A stretch of 64,000 nt of DNA, from contig CM028377.1 of assembly GCA_013146195.2 (NCBI GenBank), positions 65,073,501 through 65,137,500 on the forward strand, read 5' to 3'. The notes beneath the pieces are model-generated. The model was given only the letters and a program-made list of their open reading frames with translations, searched no databases and was not told the DNA's origin. The position numbers were made by a program, and so were the translations under genes. Source of the stretch: Codonopsis lanceolata (Eukaryota > Streptophyta > Magnoliopsida > Asterales > Campanulaceae). Positions 24,880 through 36,943 of this stretch are shown here, in pieces (positions within the stretch are counted from its first letter, which is position 1; every line of letters begins with the position of its first letter).

Positions 24880-26130
24880 TTATGTCGACTGAGAGAAGAT
24901 CACAGAATGATGGAGATAGAATTTTTGAGAGACTGACCGATACTGCATGTCGCCGAAAAATTTTGAAGAGATTTTGGGGTGAACAAATACGCACATTCCA
25001 AGAAGTAAGACTCACTAAACACGCCACTAATTGCAATTAGCCGTTGGTAATTAAAGGCGTGAACTGAACCGACGCACACTTCACTGGGCATTCAAAATTC
25101 AAACCACACAAGCTGACCAACCTGATGTAAGTAAGACATGAGTTTGTTGTTTGAGACATGAGAGATATAAGACCAATTTGAGTTACAATCTGATTTCAAA
25201 ACACATTTTTTTTAAACGATCAAATATTTTGGGAATACACAAAAAACATACTTAACCAGAGTTGAGACTCCACAAAGCATATAATCACGTAAACTCACCC
25301 GCTTCTAAACATGAAGAAACAACACAAGAGTAGAGAAACCACATAAAATCATGACTTTGAGAACAAGACTCAAAGCAGTGCATTAAACTTGATGGACGTA
25401 CATTAAGAAAGTCGATATCATGCACCTATATGTCCTAAACAAGATGTCTAAAATATGCAAAAGGAGAAAACAACCGAAAAAAATGCATATACACACAAGT
25501 GATATGTCTAGATCAACTGATTGAAGTTCTCAATGTTGCAACAATGGAAATCACATTCACCCAAAAATCTGTGATTTTGAATTTGCAATTTTTCTTTCAC
25601 CAAATAACACAATTTCTCCCAAAAACATTATAGGTACTTTATTTCCTATAACACTAGCTTTACTTTATTTCAAGCTAAAGACACCACTAGGAACCTTTCA
25701 CACTATTTACCAAGGGTGGCAACTTTACATTTGATCGACCCATGAGATTCGAAAATCCATAGTCCCAAAAGAAAGGAAGCCACAACCTTGTTCATAGGCA
25801 GCTCTTTTCCGTTAGGTAGCTTTCACACTTTCTCAAATCAGAGGAGTCAATTTAGTCAAGATCAACCCATGCAAGTCGAAACTTCATGGTACATTGACAA
25901 ATTGCAAAGATCCTAAAACTTTTGAAAGGTAGCTCTTTCCTTTGTGGTGCAAACGAGAGATTTCTCTCAAACACAACAACTTCTTGGGAGAAGGTGAGAA
26001 GAATTTTACAACATAATCACGTAAATTTTGAATGAATCATTGCACATGCTCAAAGGTACTAAGTACAAACAGATTTGATCTAGTGTGCCCTCCTAGACAA
26101 CAATGCAAGATGCCTAATTTTTTTTTTTTT
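24880..26130 (-). other. Spacer between pol and envelope-like ORF
   Basis: Non-coding. 25530-26000 is recognisably homologous to 46890-47300 in the other SIRE-type element (shared words for CATGGGTTGATC, GGAAAAGAGCTACCTA, CCTTGTTCATAG). A copy of ATGTTGCAACA sits at 25532, matching by position GCAGCTACATT in the other element. Confidence 0.6.
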
Positions 26131-27900
26131 TTTAAATGTGAGTGATTACATGGCACACATACTGAGAGATTTCCTAAGATTGATGAATCTCTCGAAATCT
26201 AGACTCTTAGTAAAGATATCACCAAATTGTTATCTGTACTCAACATGTTCAATACACACAATGCCTTGTTCAACTAAGTCTCTAATAAAATGGTGTCTTA
26301 TATCTATGTGCTTTGTTCTTTTGTGTTGAACAGATTTTTAGCTATGCTTATAGCACTTGTGTTGTCACAATACATGATTAAAATGTCACTATGCAATCCA
26401 TAATCTTGAATCATTTGTTTCATCCACAAAAGTTGTGTACATGCACTACCACCAGCCTATATATTGATTCACCGTTGATAGAGCCACACAATTTTGTTTC
26501 TTGCTAAACCAAGAAATCGATTGTTTCCAAGATAAAAACATCCTCCGGGGATGTACTTCTCATGTCATCAAAATCGCCCCAAGATCGGCATCGAACCCAA
26601 CCGATTGGTGTTCGTATGCTTAGTATACCACAAACCCATGCCAAAGGTCTCACCAACATATCGAATGATTCTTTTGACTTTTTAGGTGAGAAACCTTGGG
26701 GTTTGCTTGATACCTTGCACACAAACACACCTATGCATGATATCCGGACGAGTGGCGCTTAAATACAACAAACTCCCTATCATACTTCTATACAAGGTAG
26801 GATCAACACTTTCTGATTTTTCATCTTTATTAAGCTTATCGGATGTACCCATAGGGGTTTTTTATGTTTTCCATTCTCAAGATCGAATTTCTTCACCAAG
26901 TTTAGAGAGTACTTGGCTTGAGAAATGAACATCCCTTCATGTGATTGTTTGACCTGAATGCCTAAGAAATATGTTAATTCACCTACCATGCTCATTTCAA
27001 ATGTGGATGTCATGCAATGCACAAATTCTTTTTCCAAGGATTTGGAGGTGGATCCAAACACGATGTCATCAACATAAATTTGAGCAATCAAAATATGTTG
27101 ATCTTGTTTCTGGATGAACAATGTTTTATCCACCTCTCCCCTTTTAAACCCACTTTGTAAAAGGTGATCTGTAAGCCTACCATACCAAGCTCTAGGAGCT
27201 TGTTTGAGACCATACAAAGCCTTTTTCAATTTGAACACATGATTGGGTTTATGGGGGTCCTCAAATCCTTTTGGCTGTTCCACAAAAACTTCTTCCTCAA
27301 GAATCCCATTCAAAAACGCACTCTTCACATCCATTTGTTGAAGAGTAATGTCAAGGAAACAGGCAATTGCCAGAAGTAGACGGATAGACTCAATACGACT
27401 CACAGGTGCAAAGGTTTCATCAAAGTCCACCCCTCAACTTTGTGTATACCCTTGAGCTACCAATCTAGCTTTATTCCTCATTATTTCTCCCACTTCATTC
27501 GTTTTGTTTTTGAAAATCCATTTAGTTCCAATAACATTTATTGAAGTGGGTCTGGGAACTAGATACCACACATCATTTTTCGAAAATTGATCTAGTTCCT
27601 CTTGCATGGCATTAATCCAGCTTTCATCTTTAAGGGCCTCTTGTACATTCTTAGGTTCAACAGTGGAAACAAAGCATGAAGCATGTATATTATCAAATTC
27701 AAGAGTGGTCATGCATGCTAGTTTTTTGTAGTCCACTTTACCTTTCTTTCTGGTTGACACACCATCTCTTACATTACCTATAACTTGAGTGAGTGGATGG
27801 TTTCTCTGAATCTTGCTGGGAATGTCGATTTCCTGATCAGTCATTCTGAACTGATCATCTTCCTGATTTGAATCAGTTCCAGCGCCTTCTTTTCTTGCCG
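26131..27900 (-). pseudogene. SIRE pol: reverse transcriptase and RNase H, degenerate
   Basis: RT is readable from 27560 to 26780: GTKWIFKNKTNEVGE, KARLVAQGYTQ, then a TGA (27434-27436) before GVDFDETFAPVSRIESIRLL, QMDVKSAFLNG, ALYGLKQAPRAWY and the catalytic YVDD (IAQIYVDDIVFGS). Downstream, RNase H can be followed with several stops to about 26150, including LLWMKQMIQDYGLHSDIL and CDNTSAISI. The family's usual order and spacing are kept, so decay is by point mutation more than rearrangement. The TGA in the otherwise conserved QVEGVDFDE segment alone would abolish polymerase. Confidence 0.88.
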
Positions 27901-28129
27901 GTTCTGTGGACAATGTTTCTCCCGATGTTGCAACATCCGGAACAACATCCGGAACAACATTGGGTGACAACTCCTGAACTTTTTCATCTGAACCAGCTGT
28001 ATCTGCTGAACCTGTATGTCTGCTCCCTGAACTACTGGATTCAGCATCGAATTCAGGATCAAAGTCTCCAAACTCCAAAATCCCTGAAACATCTTCCTCA
28101 GAAGTTTTGAGACCAAGACCAGTTAAATC

Positions 28130-29160
28130 ATCAAACACAATATTCATGGATTCCATAATAGTCTTAGTTCGAAGATTAAATACTCTATATGCTCGACTAT
28201 TTGTGGAATATCCCATAAAAACACATTTATCACTTTTAGAGTCAAACTTGGAAAGTTGATCTCTATCATTGAGCAGATAACATACGCACCCAAACACATG
28301 AAAATATTTCAAGGTAGGTTTCTTCCCAAGAAATATTTCGTAAGGTGTCATAGTGCTACCTGGTCTCAAGAAGACCCTATTTCCAATATGACAAGCAGTG
28401 TTCAAAGCTTCAGCCCAAAATCTTTTGGCCAAATTTTTTGAATGTAACATTACTCTAGCCATTTCTTGCAATGTCCTGTTCTTTCTCTCCGCCACTCCAT
28501 TTTGTTGTGGAGTTTTGGGAGCAGAGAATTCATGTGATATACCATTAGAGGCACAATAATTAGAAAAGGATGCATTTTCATATTCCGTGCCATGATCTGA
28601 TCTAATCCTAGTGAGTTTTAGATCATACAAGTTCATAACACGGGTGTACCAAATTTTGAAAGCCTCAAAGTTTCGACTTCTCTCTTAAAAATATTACCCA
28701 AGTATATCTAGAGAAGTCATCTACACAGACAAAGGTGTACTTTTTCTTACCTAGGCTTTCTACCTCAATGGGACCCATAAGGTCAGTATGAATCATCTCC
28801 AAACATCTGGAAGTGGAGCATTGTGTGATGGGAAGATGTGAAGCCTTGACTTGTTTACCTTTTTGACATGATCCACATACCTTTGAGTAATTCCTTTCCA
28901 AATTTGGTAATCCTTTGACAGCATCATGCCTCACAAGCTCATCGAGCTTACGAAAACTCATGTGACCAAGCTTTCGTGCCGTAGATCCGTTACATCAAGA
29001 CTTACCTTTTGACATGAATGGGTATTGTTGAACAAGTAACAGTTATCAGACGATCTTAAACCTGTCAGAAGACATTTGTTATTATGATCAAAAACCTCAC
29101 AAGAATGCTTGTCAAACCTTACACGAAGATCATCATCACACAACCGACTTACGCTGATCA
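28130..29160 (-). pseudogene. SIRE pol: integrase
   Basis: The GAG-pre-integrase segment is at 28958-29143 (CDDDLRVRFDKHSCEVFD, SSDNCYLF). The zinc-binding portion has CGSCQKGKQ. The core has IHTDLMGP (first Asp), VCVDDFSRYTWV, IRSDHGTEYEN (second Asp) and NGVAERKNRTLQEMAR (Glu). The frame changes around 28640-28665 and 28960, so it is not one continuous ORF. The integrase-RT linker (27900-28130) is acidic and contains SPNVVPDVVPDVATSGETLS, encoded by the GTTGCAACAT-type motif. Confidence 0.87.
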
Positions 29161-29380
29161 GTTTGTCTTAAGGCCTTCCACATGGTAAACGTTTTGAGGT
29201 TTGGAAGACCTTCAACGCTCAATGTTCCTTTACCTACAATTTTCCCTTTGCACCACCACCATAGGTCACGTAACCACCATTAATACTACATATTCCTTCA
29301 AATTCTCACCGCACTGTCATATGCCTAGAACAACCACTATCGAAATACCGTGATCCAAAGAACATGAGATTTCAAGGAAG
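29161..29380 (-). pseudogene. SIRE pol: aspartic protease region
   Basis: Minus-strand reading of about 29200-29350 gives RYFDSGCSRHMTVR, then a stop, then GICSINGGYVTYGG and GKGTLSVEG. DSGCSRHMTG is the standard copia protease/pre-integrase active-site block; Asp-Ser-Gly is intact. A stop follows directly after it. Confidence 0.75.
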
Positions 29381-30660
29381 TAAATGTAACATTGCATTTT
29401 TCATCATGTGACATGGAGGCGCCAGGCGTATATCAAAAGGTTCACAATATTTGGCTCTGCATTTTTCATCACATGTTTTTGGAACCCACATTTTTTTGAC
29501 GCTGGGTTGAGGTTTTTGGAAAAATTATGATTTGCCTTTGAATGAGGCTTCCAATGTTTCGCTAATGTTGCCGCATTGGTCGCGATGGTTGCTTCATCCG
29601 TTTACGCCAATGAGCTTTTCCAAAGAATTCTTGCCTTTTTCATTCTCATACATTGCCTTTTAGAAAGCAAAAAGGCGTATGTGACCGTGCTTATGGCGTA
29701 GAAGTGACAAACATAATTTTTCCTTCTTACTCTTGGTTTTTCACGTAAAACGCTTTCAGAAAGCTTTCATCGGTTTTGGTTCCCTGATGTTCTTCTCCTT
29801 CTTTCACAAACACTTTAGGGACAAAACCAATACCGATCCGGAAGAGTTACTGCACTTAGCGCATCGTCAACCTTCTCGCTTGCTTGAATTCCACTTGGTC
29901 GTTGTTATACAGCTTCGCTTGAGCAAGTTGCTCCTTTAACCGCTCAATTTCCACATCCTTTCTACTTAGGACTCCTTCCACTGATTATGCATTCTTTTTT
30001 TTTATCCTCGTTGGCCTTTTTCGCCAGCTCATTCGCCTTACCAAGTAGTGTGACTTGATGAGCCCTTTTCTCCCAATCCTTGTACGCTCCTTGTACCCTT
30101 CCAGCCAGTCTGAATCTGAATGTCCGTCATCCTCTCGCAATCGTTGAATTAAAAGCAAAAACTCGTTCTCGCCAAGCGTTTACGCACAATGTTTCTCCCG
30201 ATGTTACTCCCGATGTTGCAACATCGGGTGACACATTTGCTGAACCAACGTACTTTTCTCGAATCGAGAATCATAAATCGCATTCAAGGTGATAAGATCA
30301 CCGGATCTTCTCCATCACTATCACTTAGAGTTGCGTAAAAATTCAATCCTTTCTTTCTTAAAGTGTTAGCACATTGGTTTGCATAGTGTCCAAAACCTTG
30401 ACATTCTCTACATTGGATAGAATCAAGATTCTTACCATTGTAGGATGACTAGAAGCAAAAGGATTTGTGAAGGGTTTTTCAGAGTTTGAAAGGATTGTTC
30501 TTGGGGAACAAATTTCACGTAATCAGTTTGAAATTAATTTTTTGAGCTTGATGATGGAGTTCTATTTTGACTTTTATTTTTCAAAAAAATTTTTGAATTT
30601 AGTAGTCAATAAAGCAATTGATCTTTTCTCCAAAATCGACTCATCAATGTCTTTGAATTT
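29381..30660 (-). pseudogene. SIRE gag with zinc knuckle, interrupted by the gap
   Basis: Minus-strand reading at about 30440-30330 gives CRECQGFGHYANQC, a complete CX2CX4HX4C knuckle, followed by GLNFYATLSDSDGEDPVIL. Farther downstream (30080-29950) a Lys/Glu-rich, probably coiled-coil stretch can be read (KANELAKKANEDKKK, SRKDVEIERLKEQLAQAKL) before the frame decays. ATGTTGCAACAT lies at 30213. Upstream, the gag N-terminus runs into the N block. Confidence 0.75.
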
Positions 30661-30760
30661 NNNNNNNNNNNNNNNNNNNNNNNNNNNNNNNNNNNNNNNN
30701 NNNNNNNNNNNNNNNNNNNNNNNNNNNNNNNNNNNNNNNNNNNNNNNNNNNNNNNNNNNN
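30661..30760. other. Assembly gap (100 N)
   Basis: Exactly 100 N, the usual placeholder for a gap of unknown size. It lies between decayed SIRE gag and a TA microsatellite, which probably caused the break. Confidence 0.99.
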
Positions 30761-30810
<50 letters not shown>

Positions 30811-30812
30811 GG
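30761..30812. repeat. (TA)n(GA)n microsatellite at gap edge
   Basis: TA repeats directly after the gap followed by GAGAGAGAGA. The array may extend into the gap. Confidence 0.95.
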
Positions 30813-30882
30813 GAGAATCTATCATCATTGAAGATGGGGGAAGAAGATCACCAACCCGATACCAAATAATGAGTAATGTTAG

Positions 30883-31341
30883 TGATGTGCACCAAAATAA
30901 TGGGCCCAAAAATATAGCCCAACAAAGTGTTCATAAGTTATATTTTAAATATGGGCCAAGCCCGCACTAAAAGAAAGCCTAAGCCCTCATCCAAGACTAA
31001 AGGTAGGGCACAAGCCCAATAACAAAAATGTTCATCATATATAAAGGAAGAGATTTCTTCCTCCAAGGCGCCTCTCTATTTTCTCTAAAAGGGGATAAAC
31101 AAACAGGGCTCTCAAAACTCTCTCCCTCCTCGGTTAGATACAACCCAAATACAACATCCACTTGATATTTGATCTATTACTCTCTATGCATTATACGATT
31201 ATCACACCAGAAGGGTTTTGGGAACACCCCCCCACTGCGGTGTTATTTTTGCGGACTAAACGGCCGGATATCCATCCGACAACATCACGGACTAGTCACG
31301 CGCGATGAGGCTTTCGGCACCCCCTTTTCGTGGCGTGATCA
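30883..31341 (+). repeat. 5' LTR of LARD-like element 1
   Basis: 459 bp, TG...CA. CATATATAAAGGAAG at about 31037 is a likely TATA box for plus-strand transcription. It pairs with 36944-37418. Confidence 0.9.
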
Positions 31342-33266
31342 AGTGGTTCTGTTGCCGGGAATCGATTTCATTGTCATCTCTACTCACAGATTCTATCGTC
31401 CATGGCGGATCTCCGGTCACCGATAGAACACTATTGAAAACAACAAACGCCATGGAACCTACGTGGTTTAGGCAAATAAAACAAGATCGGAAGAGCAAAT
31501 AAACACCACCAATGTGCCACTTAGGCAGGCAAGCTCGAAGACACCAAAATCATCATTTTTCAAGCTCTATGGCCCACCACACCACCTAAAGCCATGGAAA
31601 GGCGTACCATGTAGCCACCTCGGCCCCGCTGCGATCGAGCAATGTTGACGCCTCAAATGCCAAAAACGAAAACAAAAATCACCAAAACATGCTCGCCCAG
31701 GGCCCAAATGCTCCTCCGCGAACCACGCCAGCCTGTCGATGGCAGAGATGAACGACGCAAAAATTGCAGACAGCCGATCAATGAGACCCGCCTTTTATGG
31801 GTTTCATACATAAAAGAAGAACAAGAGAAGAGAACCACAGGAGAGAGGCTCAAGCATCGCCGGAATCCACCATGGAAGACGGGACATCCCGCATCAACTT
31901 GGATCCGGAATGGTTGGGGAAGAGGAAATCAAACAACGCTATCAGGTGGTGTGCCTTGACTGGACGAGTCCAAGGCCACCTGACAATGCCAATCTAGCGA
32001 GTTCACTTCAACGCCTCTCACGCATCACGCCAACTCGGGGGGTGGGGAGGAAGAACGACGCACCGGCACATGGCGAGATCAACATCGCCGGAATCGCCTC
32101 CATCCAAAACCGGACGCGCCATTACCTGCAATGAGAACAGTCGGTCCGTTCTACGCCTTTCCATGTACTGGATGTGCACCAAGGAAACAGACCAGGCATG
32201 CCTGCAAGCCTGCAACACGCCTGCAATGTCTGTGCCCTCAGACGTGGGTGCCGTCACCCATGATATTGTCCTCCATCAGATTTGTCACATTAGTTAACTT
32301 TTCGTCATCTTAAGTCGTCGATTAAGGGGACTTAACCCAGAGCTCATTTGAACGGGTCCATGCTCGTCAGAAAGGTTCAGACCTGGTTCACTTGCCTCCA
32401 ACCCGGTTCAAACTCAAATTGAACTGGTTCTAAAGTATTTCAGGTGGACTTTTTTCATTTTTGCCCCTCGTTTTTGCAGATTTTGCTCACATGACCTTGG
32501 TTTTATGTTGCTATCACATAAGTACTTAACTATGCATAATTTAAAAATTATAATTAATCCATATACTTACTTTATTGCTTCAAATTAGCATGTTTATGGT
32601 CGTAATTAATAAACAATATGATCACATTTTATCTTGGGGACATTAATTTCCTTGCAAATCATTATTTATAACAATAATTAGTTGTCATTGAATGAAACGA
32701 TTAACTATGGACAATACTTGCCGACATTTTACCATTATTACCATGATAATGCATGAGATGCTATGTTCATACCATTATGTCCATTTAATAAATTTTGTAC
32801 AATTTAAGTAATCCATCGATTATACATGAAATTATATTTGGAATAATTGATCGCGTATCTGACCGCCCACTCAGGCGCTTGTGAATTTATTATATTTATG
32901 TGTCGGGTATGATTTATTTCGACTATTTAAAATTAAAATCACTTATGATTTACATATTTGTGTAACGATAACTCGCATACCTTCGACGATCGATGTTAGA
33001 ACAATTAAAATACAAAATAAATGAAAAATAAAAACGCCAGCTACATTAAAATTTGAAAATATTATGACATGCTCTATTCGATACCATGAAATACGTGTCG
33101 CATAACTCGTGCCAAAAATCACATGGCATACGAAGTTTCTTTAGCTAGCATAACTTGACTCGTGTATTGATTAATTGATTAAAATTTGCACAAATTAGTA
33201 ACAATTTATACATGTACATAGCCATTAAATCTCATACATTAGACAATTAGCATGATAACAATTTGG

Positions 33267-33299
<33 letters not shown>

Positions 33300-34300
33300 A
33301 TTAGTTGTGTACAACTATGTTATGATTCTGCGAGCATGCATCAACGCACCTTATAACGGGCAACATTATTTGAAAAATTATAACACTATCATTTCAACCG
33401 AAGACACACGAGCTCGTTAGTCTCATTAACTTAAGTATTATATTACTTTACTCTCATCGGTATATAATAGACAATTAAAAGTGGTGCAAGCTCGTCTACT
33501 TTTAGAAACATGACATGCAAATTGAAATTCACTTATGTCAAGCTATACACTCACCTATTCATGTCAATAAATCGAAAAATTGTCTACGTGAAACTCATGA
33601 ACTATCTGTTTTATATTATTTGCTTGGCATGCACGTCTACTATGTTAGCATGATATGCTTGCATGATTTCTTAATTTCATGCATTTAAATAAGCAAATTA
33701 CAATGCGAAGTGTCGCAACCACTATTTATCCTCGCATAATATGCCCATACTTGTACAATATTATCGTATACGACCACCATGCTCAAATTATTACAAGTAT
33801 CGCAAAACTAAAATATTTGTGATGAAACATGGTCTTTTGCTTATACAGTAGCTACGGTTATTCATTGATGTTTGGAATAAATGTGAGCATGATTACTTAT
33901 TTACGCAAAAACAAATTCATAATCCATATTTTAGTTAAAAAAAAAATAGAATATGTTTGAGTCGCAATGATGCTTCCAAAATTTTCAGGTATAAAATACA
34001 AACGGACATGGCCTCGGCAACCACGAGCAATAACACATGATGCGCTCCTCTGCAAGCAATTACATGATAATTTACAAGGTCACGTGCCCACCTCACCTCG
34101 CCGAGGTTACATTTTAATCCAAGCACCCACATTTTACGACTCGCAGTTAATAACAATCGTTAACTGGGGGGCTGCTACGGAAGCATGAAGTAAACACAGA
34201 TCCTTATTACTTCTTGATCTAAGGATGTGCTCCTACACTCAAGAAGTGGGGGGCTACTACTACCATGGGCTTATGAGATCCTTAGATCGTCGACGATGAT
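31342..34300 (+). other. Non-coding 5' and central part of LARD-like element 1
   Basis: Starts with the primer-binding site. 31380-32300 is GC-richer with short open frames on both strands and no domain I recognise. 32500-34080 is AT-rich and featureless, with a (TG)n run at 33277-33299. A conserved block at about 34119-34180 (GCACCCACATTTTACGACTC, TCGTTAACTGGGGGGC) is found in inverted form at 57340-57400 in element 2. Confidence 0.6.
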
Positions 34301-34769
34301 AAAGACTACTATTTGAAAGATTCTCGCTCGCCATATCTAGGCCAATGCCCGAACTTCATATCATCATTTCTCATGCCCGAGCACGCTACGCTCGCGCCGA
34401 TGCCCGAGCCTTATATTATTTTTGTGCCCGTGCACCCCATGCTCGCGATAATGCCATGCTCGCGCCAGTGCTTGACCTCGCACCCACTTCATATTATTAT
34501 TCTCGTGCCCGTAAGCGCCCGATCGAGCTTGCTTACGGACGAGCTTTATATTACTCCAGTGTCCATATTGAGCTTTATGTTATGCTCACCCCCCGGATGC
34601 GTCACGCTCCCTATTGAGCTCCATATCATACCTGCGCTGAGTCCATTACACGCGCTTTATATTCCGGTCGAGACCAAGCTTATATTATCATTGAGCATAT
34701 TACGTTCCTCGAGCATCGCATCATGCCTCCTCGACAGCGTTTGCAGCTACGCTCGACATGAGCTTCATA

Positions 34770-35260
34770 TCTCGCTTCAGCTCGGCTTCATCGTTATTTG
34801 TGGCCGAGATAGAGTATATTACGCTCCCCGAGCGTCCCATTATGCATGTTCACTATGTCTCACTTCAGCTCGGCATCGTCGTTATTTGTGGCCGAGATAG
34901 AGTTTATTACGCTCCCCGAGCGTCCCATCATGCATGTTTACTATATCTCGCTTCAACTCGGCTTCGTCGTTATTTGTGGCCGAGATAGAGTATATTACGC
35001 TCCCCGAGCGTCCCATCATACATGTTCACTATGTCTCGCTTCAGCTCGGCATCGTCGTTATTTGTGGCCGAGATAGAGTATATTACGCTCCCCGAGCGTC
35101 CCATCATGCATGTTCACTATATCTCACTTCAGCTCAGCATCGTCGTTATTTGTGGACGAGATAGAGTATATTACTCTCCCTGAGCGTCCCATCATGCTTG
35201 TTCATCATTTCTCGCTCCAGCTCGGCATTATCGACATTCTCAACATGAGTTCCATATTAT
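34770..35260 (+). repeat. 88-bp tandem array A in LARD-like element 1
   Basis: Five to six units of 88 bp containing TCAGCTCGGCATCGTCGTTA, GGCCGAGATAGAGTATATTA and CTCCCCGAGCGTCCCATCAT. Because 88 is not a multiple of three, the similar-looking short open frames starting every 88 bp are artefacts. Confidence 0.95.
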
Positions 35261-35574
35261 TATGGAGGATTGTTAGATCACACTCCTACTGAGCTTCATA
35301 TCATGCAACATCATACAGCTCGGTTTTCTTGAAATTCCTCGCCACGCCAAGGACAAGTCTTACTATGGCCTTATGGGCCACTTTTCTGGAAGATCCTCGT
35401 CAACCAAAGCCGAGGAGGAATCATATCAAAGGGTCAACTATACGCACAGTTTCCCCGCTAAGGTTCAAAAGTCGACTACATAAACTCTCGTGGAATTCTA
35501 AAGAAAATCTCTGGCATTACAAAAAAGAATTATGAGCAAATTGTCCTTCTTACCTTGGATATGAACCATTATGG

Positions 35575-36180
35575 AAGTCATACCATCCTCGGTACGCGAG
35601 GTGGAGATCAAGGGCCTGATCCTCGGTACACGGGGAAGGTCGAAATAAACAAGAGCGTCAACGCTCAATACCATCCTCGGTGCGCGAGGTGGAAATTAAA
35701 GGACAGATCCTCGGTACACGGGGAAGGTCGAAATAAACAAGAGCGTCAACGCTCAATACCATCCTCGGTGCGCGAGGTGGAAATTAAAGGACTGATCCTC
35801 GGTACACGGGGAAGGTCGAAATAAACAAGAGCGTCAACGCTCAATACCATCCTCGGTGCGCGAGGTGGAAATTAAAGGACTGATCCTTGGTACACGGGGA
35901 AGGTCGCAATAAACAAGAGCATCAACGCTCAATACCATCCTCGGTGCGCGAGGTGGAAATTAAAGGACTGATCCTCGGTACACGGGGAAGGTCGCAATAA
36001 ACAAGAGCATCAACGCTCAATACCATCCTCGGTGCGCGAGGTGGAAATTAAAGGACTGATCCTCGGTACACGGGGAAGGTCGCAATAAACAAGAGCGTCA
36101 ACGCTCAATACCATCCTCGGTTCGCGAGGTGGAAATCAAGGGACTGATCCTCGGTACACGGGGAAGGTCGCAACGAACAA
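35575..36180 (+). repeat. 88-bp tandem array B in LARD-like element 1
   Basis: Seven units, start-to-start spacing exactly 88 bp (CCTCGGTACACGG at 35621, 35709, 35797, 35885 with one change, 35973, 36061, 36149). Each unit contains the palindromic words CCTCGGTGCGCGAGG and usually GAGCGTCAACGCTC. The unit sequence is unrelated to array A apart from CTCGG-type words. Confidence 0.96.
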
Positions 36181-36235
36181 TTGCCATAGTAGCTTACAAA
36201 TGCCTAAATGACTGCAATATCGAAGACTGATCTTA

Positions 36236-36672
36236 TTACGGCCTTATGGCCCGGTTTTCTTATGAATCTTCGCCAAGCCGAAGACTAATCTTATTACGGC
36301 CTTATGGCCCGGATTTCTTATGGATCTTCGCTCAAGCCGATGAAAAATCTTATTACGGCCTTATGGCCCGGTTTTCTTATGAATCTTCGCCAAGCCGAAG
36401 ACTAATCTTATTACGGCCTTATGGCCCGAATTTCTTATAGATCTTCGCTCAAGCCGATGAAAAATCTTATTACGACCTTATGGCCCGGTTTTCTTATGAA
36501 TCTTCGCCAAGCCAAATACTATTTTTATTACGGCCTTATGGCCCGGATTTCTTATGAATCTTCGCCAAGTCAAAGACTCATCTTATTACGGCCTTACGGC
36601 CCGGTTTTCTTATTGTTCTTCGCTCAAGTTGATGATAAATCTTATTACGGCCTTATGGCCCGGTCTTCTTGA
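36236..36672 (+). repeat. 58/59-bp tandem array C in LARD-like element 1
   Basis: Eight units around TTATTACGGCCTTATGGCCC and CGGTTTTCTTATGAATCTTC. Spacing mostly alternates 58 and 59 bp, with two sub-types (CGCCAAGCCGAAGAC and CGCTCAAGCCGATGAAA), i.e. a ~117-bp higher-order dimer. Homologous units occur inverted at 55840-56090. Confidence 0.93.
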
Positions 36673-36943
36673 AGATCCTCGGTACGCGAGGATCGACCAC
36701 TTTTCTTGAAGATCTTCACTTAACTGAAGATCAGTTACTCGAGGTCTTAGTACCAATTATCTCATCCCTGTCAACTCAAGCACTTACACAAATATATCCT
36801 GCCATATTCAACACTCAACTAAAAAAGCCTTCTACGGACTCAAGACAGAAATTGCTAACTTTCAGCACGACAAGACAGAATTGAAGTAAATAATACTCCT
36901 TACCTTTGAGGTAAACCTCGAAACGTAAGGAGTAGGGGGCTAC

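Larger units (their letters stand above)
21776..30660 (-). mobile_element. SIRE-type Ty1/copia retrotransposon, 5'-truncated at the gap
   Basis: Minus-strand order from right to left: gag with zinc knuckle, protease motif, integrase, reverse transcriptase, RNase H, envelope-like ORF, 3' LTR. An extra ORF downstream of pol is the hallmark of the SIRE/Maximus lineage. The element is defective: a nonsense codon splits RT, RNase H has several stops, and the envelope-like frame is shifted. The 5' LTR and gag N-terminus would lie in or beyond the N block at 30661-30760. The sequence just after the gap belongs to other elements. The 3' target duplication cannot be checked without the 5' LTR. Confidence 0.88.

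Noticed and set aside
34758..35292. Series of ~76-residue similar ORFs that look like a repeated gene family
   Set aside because: They start every 88 bp because the DNA is an 88-bp tandem array; 88 is not divisible by three, so each ORF crosses units in different frames.
35555..36180. Regularly spaced repeats resembling a CRISPR array
   Set aside because: Whole 88-bp units repeat, with no unique spacers; plant nuclear context inside an LTR element.
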